A DNA stretch of 7,961 bases. Origin: Alphaproteobacteria bacterium (GTDB lineage Bacteria; Pseudomonadota; Alphaproteobacteria; JAEULC01). The translations under genes were made by a program, and so were the position numbers. Shown here piece by piece: positions 1-6,590 of the stretch (position 1 is its first letter; every line of letters begins with the position of its first letter). The DNA is taken from positions 1 through 7,961 of the forward strand of contig JADZDN010000103.1 in NCBI GenBank assembly GCA_020851015.1, in the 5' to 3' direction. The notes below the pieces were generated by a model. The model was not told where the DNA came from and did no database searches. It saw only the letters and a list, made by a program, of their open reading frames with translations.

Positions 1-339
1 CATCTCGCAGCCCCCGCCCAGCGCGAAGCCCGCCACCGCCGCGATGACCGGCTTGCGCACCGTGCTGATCCGCTCCCAGCCCTTGGTGATGAAGTCGGCC
101 AGGTAGACGTCCATGTAGGTCTTGCCGGACATCTCCTTGATGTCGGCGCCGGCGGCGAAGGCCTTCTCGCTGCCGGTCAAGACGATGCAGCCGATGGCGT
201 CGTCGGCCTCCAGGTCGTCGAGCGCGGCGCCCAAATCGGCGACCAGCGGGCTGGACAGCGCGTTCAGCGCCTTCGGCCGGTTCAGCGTGACGATGCCGAT
301 CTTGCCGCGCTTCTCGACCAGGATGTTCTCGTAGGCCAT
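1..339 (-). CDS. Enoyl-CoA hydratase (crotonase family), N-terminal 113 residues, cut by window edge
   Basis: Crotonase-fold enzymes of this type hydrate trans-2-enoyl-CoA to 3-hydroxyacyl-CoA in fatty acid beta-oxidation or related acyl-CoA catabolism. The protein starts MAYENILVEK. It has the N-terminal strand with VTLNRPKALNAL (residues 17-28), the CoA-binding and oxyanion-hole segment AFAAGADIKEM (60-70), and a second oxyanion segment ALGGGCE (106-112). By family knowledge Glu112 corresponds to the first catalytic glutamate. The second catalytic glutamate and the C-terminal half lie beyond base 1. The start ATG (339-337) is supported by a good ribosome binding site, AAGGAG, six bases upstream on the minus strand. 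It lies 34 bases downstream of mutM, so the two are probably co-transcribed. The family call is firm. Substrate specificity, or an isomerase or other crotonase activity, cannot be settled from this part. Confidence 0.93.
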   Translation of the reverse strand, partial: MAYENILVEKRGKIGIVTLNRPKALNALSSPLVADLGAALDDLEADDAIGCIVLTGSEKAFAAGADIKEMSGKTYMDVYLADFITKGWERISTVRKPVIAAVAGFALGGGCEM

Positions 340-373
340 CGATGGCTCCTTGCAATTGGTGCGCGGTGATACC

Positions 374-1249
374 CTAGCGCTGGCACTTCGCACAATAGAA
401 GGTCGAGCGGCCGCCCTGGACCAGCCGCTTGATCTTCTGCCCGCAGTTCGGGCAGGGCGCGCCCTCGCGGTCGTAGACCTGGAAATGGTGCTGGAAGTAG
501 CCGAGCTCGCCGTCCGCCTGGACATAGTCGCGCAGCGACGAGCCGCCCGCCTTGATCGCCGCGCGCAGCACGTCCTTGATCGCCTTGACCAGGCGCTCGG
601 CGCGCTCGCCCTGGACCGTGCCGGCCAGGCGGCGCGGCGAGATACCGGCGCGGAACAGCGCCTCGCAGGCGTAAATGTTGCCGACGCCCACGACCAGGTT
701 CTGGTCGAGGATCGCCGCCTTGATCGGCGTGCGCTTGCCCTTGAGCCGCGCCGCCAGCGCCTTGGCGTCGAAATCGCCGTCGAGCGGCTCGGGCCCCAGG
801 TCCTTCAGCAGCTTGTGCGCGTGCAGCGCGTTGTTGGAGACGAGATCCATCATGCCGAAGCGGCGCGGATCGTTGAACGTGACGACGAAGCCGTGGTCGG
901 TCGTGAACACGACATGGTCGTGCGCGTCCCGGCCCGTTAAATCCGAACGGCCCGTTTCGTGGTGGAACTCGCCCAGCTTTTTCCCGCCGCCCCCCTGCTT
1001 GCCGACCACGATCCGCCCGGACATGCCGAGATGGATCATCAGCACCATGCCGTCGTCGAGACGCAGCAGCAGGTATTTCGCCCGCCGGTCGATGCCCGTG
1101 ACCGCGCGCCCGGTCAGGCGCCGGGCGAAGTCCCTGGGCAGGGGGAAGCGCAGGTCGGCGCGGCGCTGGTCGACCTTTGCCAGGCGGTGGCCGACCATGC
1201 AGCGGATCAGCCCCTGGCGGACGGTTTCGACTTCGGGAAGCTCGGGCAT
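374..1249 (-). CDS. mutM: Formamidopyrimidine-DNA glycosylase (Fpg/MutM)
   Basis: A bifunctional DNA glycosylase/AP lyase that excises 8-oxoguanine and formamidopyrimidines, opening base excision repair of oxidised DNA. The 291-residue protein begins [10 protein letters not shown], the family hallmark. Pro2 becomes the N-terminal nucleophile after Met removal, and Glu3 is catalytic. Lys58 in RRAKYLL matches the conserved DNA-contacting lysine. MIHLGMSGR (71-79) and NDPRRFG (126-132) carry the Met/Arg/Phe residues inserted into the helix at the lesion. The helix-two-turn-helix segment spans about 168-200 and includes [18 protein letters not shown]. The C-terminal zinc finger has Cys266, Cys269, Cys286 and Cys289. 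Length and both ends fit the family. The gene diverges from ubiE across 66 bases and is followed in the same direction by the enoyl-CoA hydratase gene. No strong Shine-Dalgarno sequence is seen before its ATG. Confidence 0.98.
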   Translation of the reverse strand: MPELPEVETVRQGLIRCMVGHRLAKVDQRRADLRFPLPRDFARRLTGRAVTGIDRRAKYLLLRLDDGMVLMIHLGMSGRIVVGKQGGGGKKLGEFHHETGRSDLTGRDAHDHVVFTTDHGFVVTFNDPRRFGMMDLVSNNALHAHKLLKDLGPEPLDGDFDAKALAARLKGKRTPIKAAILDQNLVVGVGNIYACEALFRAGISPRRLAGTVQGERAERLVKAIKDVLRAAIKAGGSSLRDYVQADGELGYFQHHFQVYDREGAPCPNCGQKIKRLVQGGRSTFYCAKCQR

Positions 1250-1315
1250 GGCGGGTTCCGGTTGCGGGGCCGCACGCTAGCAAGATGCCCGGCCGGGCGC
1301 TATGGTCCGCCGGCC
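1250..1315. promoter_or_regulatory. Divergent mutM/ubiE intergenic region with a 12-bp palindrome and a possible ubiE -10
   Basis: These 66 bases must carry the start signals of both divergent genes unless promoters lie inside coding sequence. A perfect 12-bp palindrome, GCCCGGCCGGGC, occupies 1287-1298. TATGGT at 1301-1306 matches the -10 consensus at four of six positions but has no convincing -35 partner 16-18 bases upstream. It ends nine bases before the ubiE ATG at 1316, so a transcript from it would have almost no leader. There is no Shine-Dalgarno sequence before that ATG. In such GC-rich DNA the palindrome could arise by chance, so the promoter reading is weak. Confidence 0.3.
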
Positions 1316-2083
1316 ATGGGCAGCACCGACACCAGGGACGGCGGCGACACGGTCGCGTTCGGCTATCGCGACGTGCCGGCGGGGGAAAAGCCGGCGCTGG
1401 TGCGCGGCGTGTTCGACAGCGTGGCCACGCGCTACGACCTGATGAACGACCTGATGAGCGGCGGCATCCATCGGCTGTGGAAGCAGGCGATGCTGGACCT
1501 GCTGCATCCCCGCCAGGGCTGGACGCTGGTCGACCTGGCAGGGGGCACCGGCGACATCGCCTTCGGCTTCCTCGATCGCGTGAAGAATGACGGCCGCGCC
1601 ATCGTCTGCGACCTCACCCCGGCCATGGTGGCGGTGGGGCGCGACCGGGCGCTGGATCGCGGGCTGCTCGCGGGCGTCGACTGGATCGCCGGCGACGCGC
1701 AGGCGATCCCGCTGAGGAGCGGCGTAGCGGACGCCGTCACCATGGGCTTCGGCCTGCGCAACGTCACGAACATCGACGCCGTGCTGCGCGAGGCGCGGCG
1801 CATCCTCAGGCCCGGCGGGCGGTTCCTCTGCCTGGAGTTCAGCCGCTGCGTCGTGCCCGGCATGGACTGGCTCTACGACCTCTACTCGTTCAACGTGCTG
1901 CCCAGGATCGGCCGCGTGGTGACGGGCGACGCGGACGCCTATCGCTACCTGGTGGAGAGCATCCGCCGCTTCCCGCCGCAGGAGGAACTCGCCAAGCGCT
2001 TCGCCGCCGCCGGCTTCGCGCGCGTGAACTGGCGCAATCTCAGCGGCGGCATCGCCGCGCTGCACTGGGGCTGGCGGGTCTAG
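1316..2083 (+). CDS. ubiE: Demethylmenaquinone/2-polyprenyl-benzoquinol C-methyltransferase UbiE
   Basis: An SAM-dependent methyltransferase that adds the C-methyl group to the benzoquinol ring in ubiquinone synthesis (and to demethylmenaquinone where menaquinone is made). The 255-residue protein has the UbiE signature VFDSVATRYDLMNDLMS (32-48) followed by GIHRLWK. SAM-binding motif I is VDLAGGTGD (72-80), with the acidic position CDLTPAM at 98-104. The segment FGLRNV (145-150) and the glycine-rich LRPGGRFLCLEFS (164-176) are also typical. It ends SGGIAALHWGW, close to the usual family end. The frame is open upstream of 1316, but no in-frame start fits there, and starting at ATG 1316 gives the family length and a normal N-terminus (AFGYRDV before the signature). 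The upstream open stretch overlaps mutM antisense and is not coding. ubiB follows after 10 bases, so the pair is very likely an operon. Confidence 0.97.
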   Translation: MGSTDTRDGGDTVAFGYRDVPAGEKPALVRGVFDSVATRYDLMNDLMSGGIHRLWKQAMLDLLHPRQGWTLVDLAGGTGDIAFGFLDRVKNDGRAIVCDLTPAMVAVGRDRALDRGLLAGVDWIAGDAQAIPLRSGVADAVTMGFGLRNVTNIDAVLREARRILRPGGRFLCLEFSRCVVPGMDWLYDLYSFNVLPRIGRVVTGDADAYRYLVESIRRFPPQEELAKRFAAAGFARVNWRNLSGGIAALHWGWRV

Positions 2084-2093
2084 CGCCATCTTC

Positions 2094-3629
2094 ATGCTGC
2101 GCGCCCTTCGCAACCTTGCCCGCCTGGCGCGGATCGGCTGGACCCTGGCGCGCCACGATGCCCTGGTCCTGGCGGCGATGGCGGGCGTGCCGCCCGGGCT
2201 GATCCGGCTCGGCCGCCGCCTGGCGCGCAGCGACATTTCCGGCCGGCCCGGCCAGCGCCTGGCCGCGGCGTTCGAATCGCTCGGCCCCAGCTTCATCAAG
2301 CTGGGACAGATTCTCTCCACCCGCTCCGACCTGATCGGCGACGAGGTGGCGGGCGACCTGGCGCTGCTGCGCGACCGCCTGCCGCCGTTTCCCGCGGCGC
2401 AGGCGCGCGCGATCGTGGCCGAGGAACTTGGCGCGCCGGTCGAGGCGCTCTACCCGCGCTTCGAGGACGAACCGGTCGCGGCTGCCTCGATCGCGCAGGT
2501 GCATTTCGCCCTTACCACCGAGGGCCAGGAAGTCGCGGTCAAGGTGCTGCGCCCGGGCGTGGTCGAGGCCTTCGCGCGCGACCTGGACTTGTTCTATTGG
2601 CTGGGCGAGCAGATCGAGCGCCTGAAGCCGTCGCTGCGCCGGCTGCGGCCGCAGGAGGTCGCCGACACGCTGGCGCAGACCGTGCAGCTGGAGATGGACC
2701 TGCGGTTCGAGGCGGCCGCCGCCTCGGAGCTTGCTGAGAATTTTCGCGGCGATCCCGGCTTCCGCGTGCCCGAGGTGGACTGGCGGCGCACCGCGCGGCG
2801 CGTGCTGACGATCCAGCGCATCCAGGGCATCGCGATCGACCGGCGCGCGGAGATCATATCCGCCGGGCACGACGTGAACCTGATCCTCACGCGCGCTGCC
2901 GAGTCCTTCTTCCAGCAGGTGTTCCGCGACGGGTTCTTCCACGCCGACCTGCATCCCGGCAACCTGTTCGTGGCCCAGGACGGCGCCATCGTGGTGATCG
3001 ACTTCGGCATCATGGGCAGGCTCGACCGCAAGACGCGCGAATACCTGGCCGAGATGCTGATGGGTTTCCTGACGCGCAACTACCGCCGCGTGGCCGAGGT
3101 GCATTTCCAGGCCGGCTACGTGCCGGAAACCAAATCGGTCGACGCCTTCACCCAGGCCTGCCGGTCGATCGGCGAGCCGATCCTGGAGAAGCCGCTGAAC
3201 CAGATCTCGATCGCGCGCCTGCTCGGCCAGCTGTTCCAGATCACCGAGCAGTTCGACATGGAGGTGCAGCCGCAACTGCTGCTGCTGCAGAAGACCATGC
3301 TGGTCGCCGAGGGCGTGGGCCGCAAGCTGAACCCCGACGTGAACCTGTGGGAGATGGCGCGGCCGATGATCGAGGACTGGATGATCGCCAAGCACGCGCC
3401 CGACCAGCGCATCCGCGATTTCGTGACCGACGCCAAGGAGAACCTCGAGCGCATCCCGCGCCTGCTGGCGGAAACCGAGAAGGCGACCCAGGCGATCCTG
3501 GAGGGCGGCATCAAATTGTCGCCCGAGACGATCCGGACGCTGCGCGGCGAGGACAGCAACCGCGTGCCCTGGACCCTGGTAATCGCCGTGGTCGCCCTGG
3601 CGGCGGCGGTGGTGGCGCTGGCGCGGTGA
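2094..3629 (+). CDS. ubiB: UbiB, ABC1/ADCK atypical kinase-like ubiquinone biosynthesis protein
   Basis: UbiB belongs to the ancient ADCK/COQ8 protein-kinase-like family. It is needed for ubiquinone synthesis and is thought to act as an ATPase that helps the membrane-bound pathway rather than as an ordinary protein kinase. In the 511 residues the family features appear in order: the KxGQ motif (K69-L-G-Q72, in SFIKLGQILSTRSDL), the alanine-rich nucleotide loop AAAS (129-132) followed by IAQVH, the ATP-binding lysine in VAVKVLRPG (Lys150), the glutamate-containing LEMDLRFEAAA (199-209), the catalytic loop HADLHPGN (283-290) and the metal-binding DFG (303-305). A C-terminal hydrophobic stretch, about 491-510, is a likely membrane helix. 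The ATG at 2094 follows the ubiE stop by 10 bases without a clear Shine-Dalgarno sequence, consistent with translational coupling. Confidence 0.97.
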   Translation: MLRALRNLARLARIGWTLARHDALVLAAMAGVPPGLIRLGRRLARSDISGRPGQRLAAAFESLGPSFIKLGQILSTRSDLIGDEVAGDLALLRDRLPPFPAAQARAIVAEELGAPVEALYPRFEDEPVAAASIAQVHFALTTEGQEVAVKVLRPGVVEAFARDLDLFYWLGEQIERLKPSLRRLRPQEVADTLAQTVQLEMDLRFEAAAASELAENFRGDPGFRVPEVDWRRTARRVLTIQRIQGIAIDRRAEIISAGHDVNLILTRAAESFFQQVFRDGFFHADLHPGNLFVAQDGAIVVIDFGIMGRLDRKTREYLAEMLMGFLTRNYRRVAEVHFQAGYVPETKSVDAFTQACRSIGEPILEKPLNQISIARLLGQLFQITEQFDMEVQPQLLLLQKTMLVAEGVGRKLNPDVNLWEMARPMIEDWMIAKHAPDQRIRDFVTDAKENLERIPRLLAETEKATQAILEGGIKLSPETIRTLRGEDSNRVPWTLVIAVVALAAAVVALAR

Positions 3630-3638
3630 AACCACCAG

Positions 3639-3684
3639 TTGACGGTTGCCGAGCATATTCCGACAATGTCAGCCGATGTTGAGG
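3639..3684 (+). promoter_or_regulatory. Predicted promoter, small operator-like palindrome and RBS for the antitoxin gene
   Basis: TTGACG at 3639-3644 matches the -35 consensus at five of six positions. After 17 bases, GACAAT at 3662-3667 matches the -10 at four of six. The -10 overlaps a 9-base palindrome, GACA-A-TGTC (3662-3670), which could be an autoregulatory operator of the kind antitoxins bind, though it is short. GAGG at 3681-3684 is a plausible ribosome binding site eight bases before the ATG at 3693. The element starts 10 bases after the ubiB stop, so the toxin-antitoxin module seems to carry its own promoter. This is prediction by eye only. Confidence 0.42.
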
Positions 3685-3692
3685 GGCCTTGA

Positions 3693-3911
3693 ATGACGGC
3701 CATCCGAACCAAACTGCGCGTTTCGCGAGAGGGCACGATCAGTGGCCGGGCCGACCGGTCCGTGCCGGCGGGGGAGCACGAGGCGATTCTGTTCGTGGAA
3801 GACCAGAAGCGTCGGCGGATCGAAACCGACTTCCCGGTGGATGACTGCGGACCCTGGCCGCCGACGTTCTCGCTTTCCCGCAAGGACATCTACGCCGACG
3901 ACGGTCGCTGA
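3693..3911 (+). CDS. VapB-like antitoxin of a PIN-domain toxin-antitoxin module
   Basis: A 72-residue protein starting MTAIRTKLRVSREGTIS. Its layout matches a group of small antitoxin-like proteins encoded just before PIN-domain toxins. The N-terminal part has the form KLRVSREG...VPAGEHEAILFVED (8-37), which may make the dimeric DNA-binding portion. The C-terminal tail, residues 47-72, has VDDCGPWPPTFSLSRKDIYADDGR, resembling the common 'GPWP...SRED-Y-DDGR' toxin-wrapping tail. The next gene is a broken PIN toxin starting directly after the stop, which strongly supports the pairing. The reading frame is intact with no missing segment. Base composition is visibly less GC-rich than in ubiB or coaBC, suggesting acquisition by transfer. 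Its DNA-binding fold cannot be assigned with certainty from the sequence, so the exact VapB class is left open. Confidence 0.72.
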   Translation: MTAIRTKLRVSREGTISGRADRSVPAGEHEAILFVEDQKRRRIETDFPVDDCGPWPPTFSLSRKDIYADDGR

Positions 3912-4348
3912 TTGCGCGTCTTTGTCGATACCAACGTCCTGGTATTCGCGAACCAAAAGACCTCGCCGCGGCATTCCGTGGGGCCTTGCAGCGCCTGAAG
4001 GCGCTTGAGGCCAATGGCGACGAATTGTGGATCAGTCGTCAGGTGCTGCGAGAATACCTCGTGGTTGTAACGCGCCCGGGCGGCCTGGATTAGCCGCTGC
4101 CGATGGCTCTTGCAATCAGCCGCGCCCGTGCCTTCGAGTCGCTATTCCGGATTGCGGAGGACGATAGTCAGGTCACAGCGCAACTCTACGCACCGCTAAG
4201 CGGGTCCCAGATCGCGGGCAAGCGCGTGCATGACGTCAATATCGTGGCCACGATGCTTGCCAACGGGATTGGTACCATCCTGACGGACAATGCATCCGAT
4301 TTCGCGGGCCTCGGCGCGGCCATCCAGGTGGTTTCCTTGACCCCGTAG
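3912..4348 (+). pseudogene. Degraded VapC-like PIN-domain toxin (one frameshift, one in-frame amber stop)
   Basis: VapC-type PIN toxins are Mg-dependent RNases that cut tRNA or rRNA and are held inactive by the cognate antitoxin. From TTG 3912, frame one reads LRVFVDTNVLVFANQKTSPRH and then runs out of homology, stopping at TGA 3996-3998. Homology resumes one frame over, from about 3971: AFRGALQRLKAL, then LWISRQVLREYLVVVTRP. That frame is cut by TAG at 4091-4093. Beyond it, in the same frame, the toxin C-terminus continues: PLPMALAISRARAF, then GKRVHDVNIVATM and TILTDNASDF, ending at TAG 4346-4348. All PIN acidic positions are recognisable (VDTN, REYL, VHDVN, TDNASDF). The 437-base length equals 146 codons minus one base, fitting a single-base deletion near 3965-3980 plus one nonsense change. 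The full toxin is therefore not expected to be made, barring recoding or a sequencing error. Confidence 0.85.
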
Positions 4349-4355
4349 CGCCACC

Positions 4356-4384
4356 TTGCATCCCCGCCTGGGAACGCCTATATC
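4356..4384 (+). promoter_or_regulatory. Predicted coaBC promoter
   Basis: TTGCAT (4356-4361) and TATATC (4379-4384) are separated by 17 bases and lie in an AT-richer stretch between the toxin remnant and coaBC. The -10 matches the consensus at four to five positions in effect; the -35 only at its first three. A start site would fall around 4390, inside an inverted repeat, giving a leader of roughly 40 bases. This would let coaBC and the genes downstream be expressed independently of ubiE-ubiB, which matters because a foreign module separates them. It is a by-eye prediction. Confidence 0.4.
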
Positions 4385-4401
4385 CACATTCGCCTAATGT
4401 G
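4385..4401. repeat. Inverted repeat CACATT-N5-AATGTG in the coaBC leader
   Basis: CACATT at 4385-4390 is exactly complementary to AATGTG at 4396-4401, with CGCCT between. The 17-base dyad begins directly after the predicted -10 hexamer and would span the likely transcription start, a usual place for a repressor operator. As RNA it would form only a weak hairpin of six pairs, so a DNA-binding site is the more likely reading if it is functional. Confidence 0.45.
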
Positions 4402-4420
4402 ATTTCGCGTTGATTTCGCG
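4400..4420 (+). repeat. Tandem 10-base repeat TGATTTCGCG, 11-base period
   Basis: TGATTTCGCG occurs at 4400-4409 and again at 4411-4420, separated by one T. The 11-base period is about one helical turn, so a protein could bind both copies on the same face. The first copy overlaps the right arm of the neighbouring inverted repeat by two bases. The second ends where the coaBC ribosome binding site, AGAGG (4421-4425), begins. It could also be a chance duplication. Confidence 0.6.
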
Positions 4421-4432
4421 AGAGGTGCCCCG

Positions 4433-5659
4433 ATGTTGGTCGGGAAACGCGTCCTTCTGGTCGTTTCGGGCGGAATCGCCGCCTACAAGGTGCTGGAGCT
4501 GATCCGCCGCCTGCGGGAACGCGGCGCCAAGGTGCGTTGCATCCTGACCAAGGGCGGGGCGCAGTTCGTCACGCCGCTGTCGCTGCAGGCACTGAGCGAG
4601 GACAAGGTCTACACCGAGCTGTTCTCGCTGACCGACGAGAGCGAGATGGGGCATATCCGCCTGTCGCGCGAGGCGGACCTGGTGGTGGTCGCGCCCGCCT
4701 CGGCCGACATCCTGGCGCGCATGGCGGCGGGGATCGCCGACGACCTGGCCACCACGACGCTGCTGGCGACCGACAAGCCGGTGCTGGTGGCGCCGGCCAT
4801 GAACATGCAGATGTGGGCGCACCGGGCGACCCAGGCCAACATCGCGACCCTGGCGGCGCGCGGCGTCCTGGGCATCGGGCCGAATGCCGGCAACCTTGCC
4901 TGCGGCGAGGTGGGATCGGGCCGCATGGCCGAGCCGATGGAGATCCTGGGCGCGATCGAGAATTTCTTTGCCGGCGCCGCCGACCCCCCGTTGGCGGACA
5001 AGCCGCTGGACGGGCTGAAGGCGCTGGTCACGTCCGGCCCGACCTACGAGGCGATCGACCCGGTGCGCTACATCGCCAATCGGAGCTCGGGCAAGCAGGG
5101 CCATGCCATCGCCGCCGCGCTGGCGCGGCTGGGCGCGGCCACCACGCTCGTCAGCGGGCCGACGCGGCTGGCCGACCCCGCCGGCGTGTCGGTGGTGCCG
5201 ATCGAGTCGGCGCGCGAAATGCTGGCGGCCTGCCAGGCGGCGCTGCCGGTGGATTTCGCGGTCTGCGCCGCCGCCGTCGCCGACTGGCGCGTGGCCAAGG
5301 CGGCGAGCGGCAAGATCAAGAAGGCGGGCGGCAAGCCGCCGGCGCTGGAGCTGGCGGAGAACCCGGACATCCTGGCCAGCCTGTCGGCCCCGGGCAATCA
5401 GCGCCCGCGGCTGGTGATCGGCTTCGCCGCCGAGACCGACAACGTCGTGGACAACGCCGTCGCCAAGCGGCGCAAGAAGCATTGCGACTGGATCGTGGCG
5501 AACGACGTGTCGCCCGCCACCGGCACGTTCGGCGGCGACCGCAACACCGTGCACCTGATCACCGCCCAGGGCGTCGAGGACTGGCCGCCGCTGTCGAAGG
5601 ACGAGGTGGCGCTGCGCCTGGCCCGGCGCATTGGCGAGCACCTGGCGGCGTCGCGCTGA
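4433..5659 (+). CDS. coaBC: Bifunctional phosphopantothenoylcysteine decarboxylase / phosphopantothenate-cysteine ligase (CoaBC, Dfp)
   Basis: This enzyme makes 4'-phosphopantetheine in coenzyme A synthesis: the CoaB half joins cysteine to 4'-phosphopantothenate using CTP, and the FMN-dependent CoaC half decarboxylates the product. In the 408 residues the CoaC domain comes first: [12 protein letters not shown] (8-19), the active-site His74 in [13 protein letters not shown], the PAMN motif with Asn124 (APAMNMQMW, 120-128), and the substrate-recognition clamp with Cys157 in [11 protein letters not shown]. The CoaB domain starts near 193 with [24 protein letters not shown] (197-220), then AAAVADWR (279-286), the lysine-rich KIKK (294-297), ENPDIL (309-314), GFAAETDN (330-337) and DWIVANDVS (352-360). 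AGAGG lies seven bases before ATG 4433. The bifunctional architecture is the normal bacterial one. dut follows after 10 bases. Confidence 0.98.
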   Translation: MLVGKRVLLVVSGGIAAYKVLELIRRLRERGAKVRCILTKGGAQFVTPLSLQALSEDKVYTELFSLTDESEMGHIRLSREADLVVVAPASADILARMAAGIADDLATTTLLATDKPVLVAPAMNMQMWAHRATQANIATLAARGVLGIGPNAGNLACGEVGSGRMAEPMEILGAIENFFAGAADPPLADKPLDGLKALVTSGPTYEAIDPVRYIANRSSGKQGHAIAAALARLGAATTLVSGPTRLADPAGVSVVPIESAREMLAACQAALPVDFAVCAAAVADWRVAKAASGKIKKAGGKPPALELAENPDILASLSAPGNQRPRLVIGFAAETDNVVDNAVAKRRKKHCDWIVANDVSPATGTFGGDRNTVHLITAQGVEDWPPLSKDEVALRLARRIGEHLAASR

Positions 5660-5669
5660 CGCATCCGGC

Positions 5670-6128
5670 ATGAGCGGCACGAACCTATCGGTCGCGATCA
5701 CGCGGCTGGCGCATGGCGGGGGCCTGCCCCTGCCCGGCTATGCCACGGCCGACAGCGCCGGCATGGACCTTTCGGCCGCCGTCGCGGACGAGCTGGTGCT
5801 GAAGCCGGGCGCGCGGGCGATCGTGCCCACCGGCTTCGCCATCGCGCTGCCGCCGGGCTACGAGGCGCAGGTGCGCCCGCGCTCGGGCCTCGCGGCCAAG
5901 AACGGCGTCACCGTGCTGAACGCGCCCGGCACGATCGACGCCGACTATCGCGGCGAGGTGGGCGTGATCCTGATCAATCACGGCGACCGGGATTTCGTCG
6001 TGACCCGCGGCATGCGCATCGCGCAGATGGTGATCGCGCCGGTGTGCCCCGCGACCCTGGCGGAGGTGGCCGAGCTGCCCGCGACCGCGCGCGGATCGGG
6101 CGGCTTCGGCTCGACCGGAACGCGCTGA
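5670..6128 (+). CDS. dut: Deoxyuridine 5'-triphosphate nucleotidohydrolase (dUTPase)
   Basis: Hydrolyses dUTP to dUMP and pyrophosphate, keeping uracil out of DNA and supplying the thymidylate precursor. The 152-residue trimeric-type protein has all five family motifs in order: I, SAGMDLSA (29-36); II, RPRSGLA (69-75); [16 protein letters not shown] (87-99) with catalytic Asp90; IV, RIAQMV (116-121); and [11 protein letters not shown] (141-150), where Phe147 stacks on the uracil. ATG 5670 gives the usual length. The frame is open back to 5631 inside coaBC, but that start would add 13 residues without family support. It lies 10 bases after coaBC and one base before the Rrf2 gene, so co-transcription is likely. 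Pairing of dut with coaBC is also common in other bacteria. Confidence 0.97.
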   Translation: MSGTNLSVAITRLAHGGGLPLPGYATADSAGMDLSAAVADELVLKPGARAIVPTGFAIALPPGYEAQVRPRSGLAAKNGVTVLNAPGTIDADYRGEVGVILINHGDRDFVVTRGMRIAQMVIAPVCPATLAEVAELPATARGSGGFGSTGTR

Positions 6129-6129
6129 C

Positions 6130-6585
6130 ATGCTGCGCCTGCCCCGCCGCGTCCTGTTCGCCGTCGAGGCCGTGCTGGACGTCGCCTACAACGCCGGCGG
6201 CGCCACCGTGCGCAGCGGCGAGATCACCGAACGCCAGGGCATTCCCGCGCGGTACCTCGAGCCCGTGCTGCAGCAGCTGGTGCGCGCGGGCGTGCTGGTG
6301 GGCGTGCGCGGGCCGCGCGGCGGCTATCGCCTGGGCCGCGACGCGCGGCGCATCACCGTGGGCAACGTGGTGCGCATCGCCGCGGGCGGCGAGGACGAGG
6401 CGGAGGAGGAGTCGCTCGCCGGCGGATCGCCGCTCGGCCGCGCGGTGGTGCGCCCGATGGTGCAGGCGCTGGAGGACGAGGCGATGGCGCGGCTCGACGC
6501 CATCACCATCGACGCGCTGTGCGTGCAGGCGCGCGCCGCCGGCATCAAGAGCGCCAACGCGACGCCGATGGATTTCACGATCTAG
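6130..6585 (+). CDS. Rrf2-family transcriptional regulator without iron-sulfur cysteines
   Basis: Rrf2 proteins are dimeric winged-helix regulators; members include IscR, NsrR, RirA and CymR. The 151-residue protein has the N-terminal helix RRVLFAVEAVLDVAY (6-20), the helix-turn-helix with ITERQGIPARYLEPVLQQLVRAGVL (32-56), and the diagnostic wing GVRGPRGGYRLGR (58-70). The dimerisation helix region follows. IscR-type members carry three cysteines around 92-106 that hold a cluster. Here that segment (85-105) is acidic and contains none; the only cysteine is Cys131. It therefore probably does not bind an Fe-S cluster in the usual way. It begins one base after the dut stop and ends 18 bases before cysK, suggesting control of cysteine or sulfur metabolism, possibly with CysK as partner, as for CymR. 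Its target genes are not shown by the sequence. Confidence 0.88.
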   Translation: MLRLPRRVLFAVEAVLDVAYNAGGATVRSGEITERQGIPARYLEPVLQQLVRAGVLVGVRGPRGGYRLGRDARRITVGNVVRIAAGGEDEAEEESLAGGSPLGRAVVRPMVQALEDEAMARLDAITIDALCVQARAAGIKSANATPMDFTI

Positions 6586-6590
6586 CGTTC

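Noticed and set aside
282..1283. Long minus-strand open frame of 333 codons overlapping mutM
   Set aside because: It lies in another frame of mutM, is rich in Arg, Ala, Gly and Pro as expected of a GC-rich shadow frame, and has no recognisable motif. MutM in the neighbouring frame has all catalytic residues.
959..1315. N-terminal extension of ubiE back to 959
   Set aside because: The extension is antisense to mutM and has no relation to UbiE; ATG 1316 gives the normal family N-terminus.
2040..3656. 538-codon minus-strand open frame opposite ubiB
   Set aside because: Its composition (His, Arg, Gln, Asp, Val rich, many repeats of short AT-poor codons) is typical of the reverse complement of a GC-rich gene. 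ubiB on the other strand is complete with all family motifs.
4103..4348. A separate 81-residue gene
   Set aside because: It is the C-terminal part of the PIN toxin remnant, in the same frame as the segment before the TAG at 4091. It has no RBS of its own and begins mid-domain.
4397..4402. Start-stop ATGTGA as a regulatory leader ORF for coaBC
   Set aside because: It is in frame and upstream of the RBS, but a six-base start-stop with no Shine-Dalgarno sequence is easily chance; mentioned only as part of the leader finding.
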